This document shows positions 19,290-26,334 of a stretch of 36,883 nucleotides of DNA, piece after piece. The DNA lies in NCBI RefSeq assembly GCF_002289345.1, contig NZ_NSDG01000052.1, forward strand, positions 1 to 36,883, given 5' to 3'. The notes under the pieces are model-generated. The model ran no database searches. It was not told the DNA's origin and saw only the letters and a list, made by a program, of their open reading frames with translations. This DNA comes from Pseudoalteromonas sp. HM-SA03. Its GTDB lineage: Bacteria > Pseudomonadota > Gammaproteobacteria > Enterobacterales > Alteromonadaceae. Each line of letters starts with the position of its first letter. Position 1 is the first letter of the stretch. A program made the position numbers and the translations under genes.

Positions 19290-20909
19290 TTAGTGCTCAT
19301 TAAATAGGGCGTTAACCATATTGTTGATTTCAACATCCATCGGCCTATCTTCAATGACAGGTTGGAAGTTGCTGCTAATTTCGTCGAAAAACTCACGAGA
19401 AAGTGTGTTAAGCTTTTCTGCTTTCGCATCTTTCCCATCAACATAAAATGCCTGACGGATTGCCATTGCCTGAATAGCAATAACCGGCTTGATAAGATCT
19501 GTAATACGACGAAGGTCACGTGCGGCGATAGTGCCCATGCTGACGATGTCTTGGTTTAGTGCTTCAGTTGTGCGTGAAAATACTGACATAGGGCCTGCAT
19601 TTTTGAGTGCTTCCGCAACAAGAGAAGAGGAGGTAATTTGCATTGCTTTAAAGCCGTGGTGTACCCAAGCTTTGTCGCCAAGATCTTCACGCGCAACCAA
19701 GTTATTAGAAATTCCACCATTAAGGCGATCGTCAACCAAAATGCCTAATTCACGCTCTAGTAACGCACCCATGTTTGCAACGAGTGGCTTGAGAGTATCG
19801 CACACCGCTGCAACGTGACCACCGTAGAAGTGACCCGCGTTGAGGATTAGGTCGTTCTCATCATCAAATAGTGGGTTATCGTTCACTGAGTTGATTTCAG
19901 TCGTTAGGATCTGTGATGCCCACATCTCAGCATCAATTAATGGACCTAACACTTGTGGAGAGCAGCGAATTGAATAGCTATCTTGTAATCTGAACGTTTC
20001 CTGCTTGCCAAACTCAATGTTGTCATCAGTGCGATTTCTGCGACCTAAACGTTGATCGACGTTAGTTAAGCGCTCTAGAATTTTCTCTGCGCAGAGTTGC
20101 TGACCACGGTGTGGTTTAAGCTCGTGTACGCGTTTATGGAATGGTGATGCACGACCTTCGATAAGTTCGACATAAAGCGCGATCAGTTTACAGCTTAAAT
20201 CAATGCTGCGACGGATATCTTTTAGCGCATTCGTAGCGATGGCAGACATAACCGAAGTACCATTCATGATAGCTAAACCTTCTTTCGGCTTTAGCTTGTA
20301 TGGTGCAATGTTTAGCTCTTCTAATACTTCAGCGGTTTCACGTAGTTGTCCTTGATAATACACCTTACGTTTACCACCAAGTGCGGCACCAACATAAGAA
20401 AGTGGTGTTAAGTCGCCACTCGCACCCACTGAACCCATAGAAGGGATAGCTGGGATGATGCGGTTGTTTAGGAAAGTTTCCATTTGCGCCAGCAATTCCC
20501 AACTAACACCTGAAAAGCCTTTGGCATTACAGTTCATACGGATCAATAAAGTCGCGGCACAATCGGACTCTGAAAGGTAATTACCAACGCCACAGCCATG
20601 ATAAGCAATAAGATTTTGTTGTAATTCTTCAGAGAGAGAAGTCGAAATACGGTTGCTTGCTGAGTTACCAAAACCAGTCGTCACGCCGTATATATCTTCT
20701 TGGTTTGCTAATTTATTGTCCAGGTATTGACGGTTTTGCTCGATTCTAGCTTTTAGTGCCAATTCGTCCAATTTTACTTTGGACAAGGCCTGAGCTGCGT
20801 AATCTTGCACTGATTCCAGAGAAAGTGATTGATCTTGCGAGATGAAAACAATACTACCGAGCTTTTTCTCGACCTGAATTGCTTCCTTTTCTGTGTTGTA
20901 CTGGTTCAT
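19290..20909 (-). CDS. altA: Aromatic amino acid ammonia-lyase (MIO type), probable tyrosine ammonia-lyase
   Basis: A 539-aa lyase of the histidine/phenylalanine/tyrosine ammonia-lyase family, the first gene of the operon. The Ala163-Ser164-Gly165 triad in GSVGASGDLTPLSY cyclises into the MIO prosthetic group. Tyr74 in the IYGVTTGFG loop is the conserved catalytic tyrosine. The start at ATG 20907-20909 has TAGGAAAG before it; an upstream extension to 21005 has no such support and crosses the leader hairpins. At the selectivity position it carries Tyr103-His104, where HALs typically have Ser-His and classical TALs His-Leu, so substrate cannot be read directly. The cluster context (aryl polyene) favours tyrosine to 4-coumarate and ammonia. 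A 137-bp gap separates it from altB. Family is certain; tyrosine preference is inferred. Confidence 0.92.
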   Translation of the reverse strand: MNQYNTEKEAIQVEKKLGSIVFISQDQSLSLESVQDYAAQALSKVKLDELALKARIEQNRQYLDNKLANQEDIYGVTTGFGNSASNRISTSLSEELQQNLIAYHGCGVGNYLSESDCAATLLIRMNCNAKGFSGVSWELLAQMETFLNNRIIPAIPSMGSVGASGDLTPLSYVGAALGGKRKVYYQGQLRETAEVLEELNIAPYKLKPKEGLAIMNGTSVMSAIATNALKDIRRSIDLSCKLIALYVELIEGRASPFHKRVHELKPHRGQQLCAEKILERLTNVDQRLGRRNRTDDNIEFGKQETFRLQDSYSIRCSPQVLGPLIDAEMWASQILTTEINSVNDNPLFDDENDLILNAGHFYGGHVAAVCDTLKPLVANMGALLERELGILVDDRLNGGISNNLVAREDLGDKAWVHHGFKAMQITSSSLVAEALKNAGPMSVFSRTTEALNQDIVSMGTIAARDLRRITDLIKPVIAIQAMAIRQAFYVDGKDAKAEKLNTLSREFFDEISSNFQPVIEDRPMDVEINNMVNALFNEH

Positions 20910-20971
20910 GACTTTCCTACTCTGACTAAAATAATGAATCCGATTGTGATTTTCACAATGCTTATATTTTT

Positions 20972-21007
20972 GTATGACGGGAGACTGTTTAGAAAACCCA
21001 GTCATAC
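20972..21007 (-). promoter_or_regulatory. Hairpin in the altA leader
   Basis: Arms GTATGAC-GGG and CCC-a-GTCATAC pair over 10 bp with one bulged base and a 15-nt loop. A second perfect 7-bp stem, ATTGTGA/TCACAAT with a 3-nt loop, follows at 20943-20959, about 30 nt before the altA start. Both would be in the 5' untranslated RNA of the operon if the candidate promoter is right. No T tract follows, so a simple terminator is unlikely. Confidence 0.45.
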
Positions 21008-21176
21008 TTGTTAGAGGCGAGTACTACTTAACCAACGTCCCGTGTGTGCCAATCCGTTAATTTGGTCGGCTTTGTCGCGATACTATTGTCGCTATCTTTG
21101 TTACAAGATTATTTTTATTGTAAATAAAAATTATTAAATGTGATTTTTTGATTGTTGTGTTTTAAGAACGGCGGCT

Positions 21177-21205
21177 AGGTTAAGCCTGAGTTTTCAGGGT
21201 GTCAA
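21177..21205 (-). promoter_or_regulatory. Candidate promoter of the alt operon, with a palindrome in the spacer
   Basis: On the minus strand a perfect -35 TTGACA (21200-21205) is followed after 17 bp by TAACCT (21177-21182), which keeps the three most conserved -10 bases. The spacer contains the inverted repeat CCTGA-AAAC-TCAGG (21185-21198), a place where a regulator would control RNA polymerase access. The predicted transcript would have a leader of roughly 260 nt before altA. No other 650-bp-region candidate matches as well. Confidence 0.5.
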
Positions 21206-21226
21206 CACGAAAAATTTGACATTTTA

Positions 21227-21252
21227 ATGTTAATTAAATCCAACGTTAACAT
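21227..21252. promoter_or_regulatory. Inverted repeat upstream of the alt promoter, possible activator site
   Basis: ATGTTAA and TTAACAT arms of 7 bp are separated by 12 bp. The repeat sits about 20 bp upstream of the candidate -35 box, where class I or II activators commonly bind. In such an AT-rich stretch chance occurrence is possible. Confidence 0.3.
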
Positions 21253-21516
21253 AATTGAAATGTTATAAAATGATTGCAATATGGAGTTGTTAATAGTTAT
21301 TTTTTATCTATATGAGATATAAAGAATTAATTGATTTTTAAAGCTAAAACTCTATTTTTATTGAGTGCGGAAAGTTTAATAAAACTGACTTATGACAAAT
21401 GTCACTATTTTATGTGGTCGGATCTGAAAATGAATAGAATTGACTTATTTCGTCAGGAAGTTGAATTTTTTGTGAATAAAAAATGCGTTGTAAATACAAA
21501 TCTAGATGGCTAACCG

Positions 21517-21546
21517 TTGAGGTTGCCGGAATATCGGCAGCCTCAA
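21517..21546 (-). terminator. Stem-loop after the lipoprotein gene, possible terminator
   Basis: A 12-bp stem (TTGAGGTTGCCG with its complement, one G-T wobble) encloses a 6-nt loop, starting 13 bp after the stop codon at 21560. No T tract follows in the minus direction, so it is either a weak terminator or a transcript-stabilising end. Confidence 0.45.
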
Positions 21547-21559
21547 AAGCGGTGATTAA

Positions 21560-22219
21560 TTAGTATTCTAAAACGGTGCTCATTAATCCAGCTTCACCGA
21601 CGACGAGTAAGTAAGAGCGGTCTAGTGACGCATTGCAAAGACTTATAACCTCATCACCCATCATAATATCTTGATTACAGTCATCCACTTGATACCAGCT
21701 ACTGACTTCTCCTTTATCAAATTCAACGTCTGAACCGTTAATATTTAATGTCATTGTTTTGGAAGCTAATACGCGTACGGTAAATTTATTATCGTGATCA
21801 TCTTTAGACTTTCTAACGACTTTTATATCTAAGGTATCGTTGCTATCCTGCATTACGACAAAGTGATAATCTCTGTCATTACTTACCTTAATTTTCTCTT
21901 GTTCTACCATGCCAAGCTTGTTGATAGACTCAGCATAAAAACTGATTTCACGGTTGGTATTATGTTCGTGTGTTATGCGTACTGGTTCTGAACCTGAAGC
22001 CAGTACTTTGACGCGATATTTATCGTCAGCGACATTTCGTTCATCACCGTCTAGCTCAGTATTAGCAAGATGAAACGCAATTTCATAATCGGTAGCATTA
22101 ACTAGGTTATATTGGTTTTTATAGATGTCAGAACCGAAATTGGCGGTCTCGATATCTTCAGATGAACATGCAACTGCTAATAGGGATAAGGTGGCTGCAG
22201 TTAGGATACGAAAGTTCAT
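21560..22219 (-). CDS. Putative lipoprotein of unknown function
   Basis: A 219-aa secreted protein. It begins with a short signal peptide (MNFRILTAATLSLLAVAC) ending in a lipobox-like AVAC, so Cys18 is the probable lipidated residue. The mature part is rich in Asp, Glu, Lys and Asn and in alternating polar/hydrophobic strands, suggesting a mainly beta-sheet fold, with two more cysteines near the C-terminus (DDCNQD and SLCNAS) that could form a disulfide. The start has a strong AAAGGAG seven bases before it. I do not recognise a family. It is followed by a stem-loop and is divergent from the ABC genes at 22500, with which it might share the control region. Confidence 0.8.
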   Translation of the reverse strand: MNFRILTAATLSLLAVACSSEDIETANFGSDIYKNQYNLVNATDYEIAFHLANTELDGDERNVADDKYRVKVLASGSEPVRITHEHNTNREISFYAESINKLGMVEQEKIKVSNDRDYHFVVMQDSNDTLDIKVVRKSKDDHDNKFTVRVLASKTMTLNINGSDVEFDKGEVSSWYQVDDCNQDIMMGDEVISLCNASLDRSYLLVVGEAGLMSTVLEY

Positions 22220-22419
22220 TGTTGATCTCCTTTATCAATATTTTGAACATAGATCGTTATTCAAGCGATTTCGGAGCAAGAGTATAGGATGGAAAAATGA
22301 AAGGTTACTTAATGATGTTTATAAGATGTTAAAAAATGTAGTGTGTAAGGGTTTGTTACAAAATAAGGTACGAAATGTATGCCATTTTACCTTCTAACTA
22401 GGTGATAAATATTGGCTTT

Positions 22420-22443
22420 TGTAATAAGTTAAGTTTTATTACA
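22420..22443. promoter_or_regulatory. Inverted repeat upstream of the ABC genes, candidate operator
   Basis: TGTAATAA and TTATTACA form perfect 8-bp arms around an 8-bp spacer, 57 bp before the ATPase start. The geometry suits a dimeric repressor site. The rest of the 22220-22499 divergent region is AT-rich with no clear promoter that I could assign. Confidence 0.4.
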
Positions 22444-22499
22444 GCTACATTTTTAAACATAAATATAGCTCCCTATTTGGATTTATAGTGTAGAGCAAG

Positions 22500-23093
22500 A
22501 TGATAACGATAAAATCTCTAAGTAAAAGCTTCTCCAAAGAAGTACTGTTTGACAATTACTCACAAGAGTTTGACCATAATAGAATTTGTTTAGCGGCGCC
22601 GAATGGCGTAGGAAAAACCACCTTACTGTGCATGATTGCTGGGCTTGATGATGCATTCAACGGCGACATTCTATTACGAGACAAGAAAATCAATAAACGC
22701 CAAACACTTGTTGCACTCGCGTCAGACAATATTCCATTCCCTGCTTTTTTGCGTGCAAAAGAGTTATTAACTCTCACATCAACTGCATGGCAATGTGATT
22801 ATCCTTCACAGCTTGTAAACGATTTTCAGTTTGAAGGCTTTTTAATGACGCGCTACGCAGATCTCTCCTCTGGTAACAAAAAGAAGCTTCAGCTTATTAA
22901 TGCCTTGATGCGTAAGACCCCTTATTTATTGCTCGATGAACCTACTGCGGCTTTGGATGCAGCTGGCTGCGAGTATATTGTTGAACTCGCGCAAAACTAC
23001 GCAGGCATGGTGCTGATGACAAGTCATGAGCCTGAACCTTTTTTACAAGTTGGATTTCACTCTGTTCCCTTAGCACCAAAGCAGGGTAGTTAA
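22500..23093 (+). CDS. ABC transporter ATP-binding protein, short
   Basis: A 197-aa ATPase with all core motifs: Walker A APNGVGKTTLL, signature LSSGNKKK (a variant of LSGGQ), Walker B YLLLDEPTAALD and H-loop TSHEPE. It is shorter than most exporter ATPases (about 220-300 aa), which places it with compact CcmA-like subunits. No strong Shine-Dalgarno precedes the ATG; TATAGT lies about 10 bp upstream, so a very short leader is possible. It is followed after 1 bp by a polytopic membrane protein, its evident partner. Export or lipid handling is likely, but cargo is unknown. Confidence 0.88.
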   Translation: MITIKSLSKSFSKEVLFDNYSQEFDHNRICLAAPNGVGKTTLLCMIAGLDDAFNGDILLRDKKINKRQTLVALASDNIPFPAFLRAKELLTLTSTAWQCDYPSQLVNDFQFEGFLMTRYADLSSGNKKKLQLINALMRKTPYLLLDEPTAALDAAGCEYIVELAQNYAGMVLMTSHEPEPFLQVGFHSVPLAPKQGS

Positions 23094-23094
23094 T

Positions 23095-24168
23095 ATGCTT
23101 TATTACTATCGTTACAGAAAAGCATCACTTTCCTTATCGCTGCAAGCCATAGGCCAGCAACTTCAGCAATTTGGCTTGATGATAGCTGCGTTGTTTCAAG
23201 TGTATCTGCTAGGTTTTATCGCAATACTATTTATGGGTATAGGTAAAATTGTAGAAAGTGATAATCCCGTTGCACAGGTACAAATTGCATGGGGATTACT
23301 TGCGGTACAAAGCTTTATTCTATTTGTGTTTCGAGATGCTGTTTTGGATAAAGCGCACAGAAGTTACCACCACACGATCCTGCATCGCTCCATCCATCAA
23401 AAAGTGGCGGATGGGTTGTCCGTACTAGTTGTTCACCCATTGTTATTGATGACTCTAATTCTCTGCTATTCAATTGGAATTGAGAAAATCACACAAGCGT
23501 GGCAATTACTGTTTTTTGCGGTGACGCAATTTCTCATAGCCCTATGCTTTATTTATCGGCCCTTGGGGACAAGTGTTGGGTTATTAATAACGGCAATAAT
23601 TAGCTTTGCTGTTTTCGAAATTACTTGGTATTTGGTTACTGTAAACCTAGTAGCGTTTGGCAGTGCTGCTTTACTACCGCGTAAAGTGACGCTATCGGTA
23701 ATGGTTAAAGGGTTGACGACATTTTGGCTGAGCTTTGTTTACAACCACTATTTTGTGTTGCTCTGGCGCATTGTGATGAGTGTGTTGGTGCTATGGTTTG
23801 GCGCGATCTTAAGTGTAGAGCGCCCCGATCTGATGGCAAATTACGTTCCGGGTCTTGTGACTTTAAATCTATTATGGTGGTCGAGCCTAGCAATTGATCT
23901 CAAACCTCAAGTCTACGACCGCATTGCATATTGGTTGAGTATAGATAAGCTGCAATCGGCAAAGCAAAGTATCTGGATTATTGTGCTGATGGCTGCTGTC
24001 TGTTTTTCAGTGCCTGTCTACATGTTATTAGGATTGAGTGCAGTGAGCTTGTTACCCTATGTCTTTCTACCACTTTTAGTGTTAAGTGCATTAAAAAGTC
24101 CACAGTATTTAGCTATGACTTGGCTCAGCACCTTAGTGCTGAGCTATACCGCGTATGTGCTTTTGTAA
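23095..24168 (+). CDS. Polytopic membrane protein, probable permease partner of the upstream ATPase
   Basis: A 357-aa very hydrophobic protein with about eight to ten membrane spans and short basic loops. No family motif is recognisable to me. Its start lies 1 bp after the ATPase stop, so the two are translated together and probably form one ABC transporter. It ends 9 bp before the convergent stop of the CadC-like gene. A perfect 9-bp stem (GCTCAGCAC/GTGCTGAGC, 4-nt loop, 24123-24144) lies within its last codons, without a T tract. Substrate and direction are unknown. Confidence 0.82.
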   Translation: MLYYYRYRKASLSLSLQAIGQQLQQFGLMIAALFQVYLLGFIAILFMGIGKIVESDNPVAQVQIAWGLLAVQSFILFVFRDAVLDKAHRSYHHTILHRSIHQKVADGLSVLVVHPLLLMTLILCYSIGIEKITQAWQLLFFAVTQFLIALCFIYRPLGTSVGLLITAIISFAVFEITWYLVTVNLVAFGSAALLPRKVTLSVMVKGLTTFWLSFVYNHYFVLLWRIVMSVLVLWFGAILSVERPDLMANYVPGLVTLNLLWWSSLAIDLKPQVYDRIAYWLSIDKLQSAKQSIWIIVLMAAVCFSVPVYMLLGLSAVSLLPYVFLPLLVLSALKSPQYLAMTWLSTLVLSYTAYVLL

Positions 24169-24177
24169 TGATAATCG

Positions 24178-26145
24178 TTAGTTAGCAGCTTCAGGTAGGC
24201 GAGTCAGTTTTTTGATATCGCCTTCTATACTCTCCATTTTTGCTATGAGTAGATTCCCAAGCGCGTCGATATCGTAGTGCCAAATCAGGTGGCCGACTTT
24301 TTTAAGCGCAGGTAATTGCTCTGGCATCAATGTGAGTTGCCAAATGTAGTCCTCTTTTGACCAAGCAGATTGCCAATAGATGTCGTTGCCGCGAATTCTT
24401 AAGTTACTAAATTGATTGGTTTGCTTTTGACTTAGCGCATATTTATTTAACGCTTCTGAGTCGCTTTCGAAGAGCGTCTCGTACTCCAGCAGTAGGTTTT
24501 GTTGTAGTACAAACCAAGTTTGTCTTTCGGGGTGATAAAAGACAAAGTCAGCTGTGCTGTCATGGCTGCTGATAAGCGCCCCAGATAAGCTGTATTGGTT
24601 TAATGTTTCGCCGTCATAAGCCCATAGTGTTTGCTCATCTATCCAGCCCATGCTTTTGACGGGCTGACTCAGCTGTGAATTGAACTGGGTGAGTGGGCGT
24701 TTTCGGTCGTATATCACTAAATCGTTATCACGGTTTGAGGCCAAATAGCTCAGCTCTGGACTCCATACTAAAAAACCAACGTATTCATGTCCCTGATGAA
24801 AGGAAAGCTGACTGATTTTATCATCGCGATACAGATACACCTCGCATACACCGCTGCGCCTCGACATAAATGCCGTTTCCCCCAAGCTGTTGGTCAGTGG
24901 TAAATAATCGATGCTTGAGCTTGAAAATAAGGGGAGATCGTCTCGGTCTTTGATATTAACTTGAAAACTCTCCAATGCCGCGAATATATCGCCGCGATTA
25001 TCGCTTGAGAAGCTCGTGTATAAGCCAATTGCCGTTTCTTTGATGGCTTGACTGTCACCGTCTCTAAAGTGTCGCGATAGGCTGCCATATTGACTCGCAA
25101 TCACGGCTTGATGATAAACATCAAACGCAACGGAAGTGACTGGAGCTGACCACTTCAGGTGTACCGTGCCATCAAGCGTTTGTAGCCTTGCTAACCCTTG
25201 TTTATCTTGAACCAAATAAAAGGTTTTGTCTTGCCACGCTCGAAGGGCCATTTTTAACTGTTCATTGGCTGCCAAAGCAAGTGGCAGCTTAACCATTTGA
25301 TGGGACTCAAGCCGGTAAAGGTGTGCTGCTTTGGCATTATATTGGCCGAACGTTAAGATAAGCTCTTTGTCACTTTTCCAAACGGGTTTAGTACCAACCT
25401 GGCACGGAAGAATTTGCGAGCTATGAAAAAATTGCCCTGCGGCAGTCATCACATGAAGTTGGCAGCCACTACCTTGATATTGCCAAAAAGCCAGTTTGTC
25501 TGAGTCGGGACTCCAACTTGGAAAACTGATCCGCGAATCGAAGCGGTGTTCATTTAATTGATAGCCTTGTTTGTTGGCAATAATAAGGTGCGTAAAATCT
25601 TTTACATAGGCGATGAGATCTTTGCTTTGGTGGGCATCAACGTCAAATTCAAGGCCTAGATCATGGCTAAGGCTGGAGGTTTCGTAGCGTGATGGTGTTT
25701 TTTCAGTCGGTGTTTGATTAAAAAAGGCGATTGCGCCAAAGCATAACACTGCCATTGCGACGGCACTGAGTGATAAAATATGGGACTTGGCGATTACTTT
25801 GACTGGTTTTGCCGTATGGCGAGGCGCTATTTCATGCCTTTCTAGTGGCGCGATAAAGCGATAACCCCGTTTGGGGATAGTTTTGATATAAATCGGGTTT
25901 TTAGGGTCGTCCCCGAGCACTTTTCGCAGTTTAGTCAGAAGCTGATAAAGGCTATTGGGTTCGACAACCGCGTGTTGCCACAGCTGTTCGGTAAGCCAAT
26001 ATTTCTCTAGCACTTCGTTATGATGCTCAATAAAAAGCGCGAGTAACCTTGCCATTTGTGGCTCAAGTTTTACGGTTTCTTGGCTTTGCTTATGTGTTAG
26101 GCAATCTTGCTGGAGATCAAACTGCCAATGTCCAAAACAAACCAT
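24178..26145 (-). CDS. CadC-like membrane-bound winged-helix regulator with TolB-like sensor domain
   Basis: A 655-aa transcription regulator. The N-terminal 100 residues are an OmpR/PhoB-type winged helix (LEPQMARLLALFIEH, then TKLRKVLGDDPKNPIYIKT and PKRGYRF at its end). One membrane span follows near residues 127-146 (SLSAVAMAVLCFGAIAFF). The remaining 500 residues are extracytoplasmic and show repeated WSPD/W-S-x-D-like segments (PSWSPDSDKLAFW, VWSPELSYLASN) typical of TolB-like beta-propellers. A TTG at 26184 extends the frame, but the ATG at 26143-26145 has AGGA seven bases before it. The protein has no receiver domain; it would sense a signal directly outside the membrane. It is divergent from the outer-membrane protein gene at 26335, a likely target. 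Confidence 0.88.
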   Translation of the reverse strand: MVCFGHWQFDLQQDCLTHKQSQETVKLEPQMARLLALFIEHHNEVLEKYWLTEQLWQHAVVEPNSLYQLLTKLRKVLGDDPKNPIYIKTIPKRGYRFIAPLERHEIAPRHTAKPVKVIAKSHILSLSAVAMAVLCFGAIAFFNQTPTEKTPSRYETSSLSHDLGLEFDVDAHQSKDLIAYVKDFTHLIIANKQGYQLNEHRFDSRISFPSWSPDSDKLAFWQYQGSGCQLHVMTAAGQFFHSSQILPCQVGTKPVWKSDKELILTFGQYNAKAAHLYRLESHQMVKLPLALAANEQLKMALRAWQDKTFYLVQDKQGLARLQTLDGTVHLKWSAPVTSVAFDVYHQAVIASQYGSLSRHFRDGDSQAIKETAIGLYTSFSSDNRGDIFAALESFQVNIKDRDDLPLFSSSSIDYLPLTNSLGETAFMSRRSGVCEVYLYRDDKISQLSFHQGHEYVGFLVWSPELSYLASNRDNDLVIYDRKRPLTQFNSQLSQPVKSMGWIDEQTLWAYDGETLNQYSLSGALISSHDSTADFVFYHPERQTWFVLQQNLLLEYETLFESDSEALNKYALSQKQTNQFSNLRIRGNDIYWQSAWSKEDYIWQLTLMPEQLPALKKVGHLIWHYDIDALGNLLIAKMESIEGDIKKLTRLPEAAN

Positions 26146-26334
26146 CTCTACTTCCTGTGCCTGCACGCTGAGTACCAATTTCAATAATCAAAACCAATTG
26201 TTCCCATAACGTTAGCGTTTCTTAAGATTAAGTCAATGTTTATAAAGGTTAAGTCAGCTTTCTTCAGAAAAAGTTTAGAACTTTTTACGGCAAAGTTTGT
26301 TGCAATAGCAGGCATAACTCTGAGGAAAGTATGT
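26146..26334. promoter_or_regulatory. Divergent promoter region between the regulator and outer-membrane protein genes
   Basis: A 189-bp stretch between two divergent starts. It must hold promoters in both directions. I see AT-rich segments with GTTAG/CTTAAG elements near 26210-26230 but no consensus pair I would defend. Confidence 0.4.

Larger units (their letters stand above)
20910..21559. other. AT-rich 650-bp intergenic region upstream of the alt operon
   Basis: No convincing gene is present. It holds the candidate alt promoter (21177-21205), the upstream inverted repeat (21227-21252), the two leader hairpins (20943-21007) and, at its other end, a stem-loop after the lipoprotein gene (21517-21546). 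The 21260-21500 part is especially A/T-rich and otherwise featureless to my reading; short frames there lack ribosome binding sites. Confidence 0.7.

Noticed and set aside
20943..20959. Possible CRP site TGTGA...TCACA before altA
   Set aside because: The arms are only 3 bp apart, whereas CRP needs 6; it is better described as a hairpin.
21331..21513. Plus-strand frame of 60 codons in the alt upstream region
   Set aside because: Starts with TTG, no Shine-Dalgarno, no recognisable features, and lies in AT-rich intergenic DNA.
22125..22397. Plus-strand frame of 90 codons crossing the lipoprotein start
   Set aside because: Overlaps the lipoprotein gene and its control region on the other strand; composition is not protein-like.
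24123..24144. Perfect 9-bp stem at the end of the membrane protein gene as a terminator for the convergent pair
   Set aside because: Lies inside the coding sequence and has no T tract on either strand, so I did not list it as a terminator.
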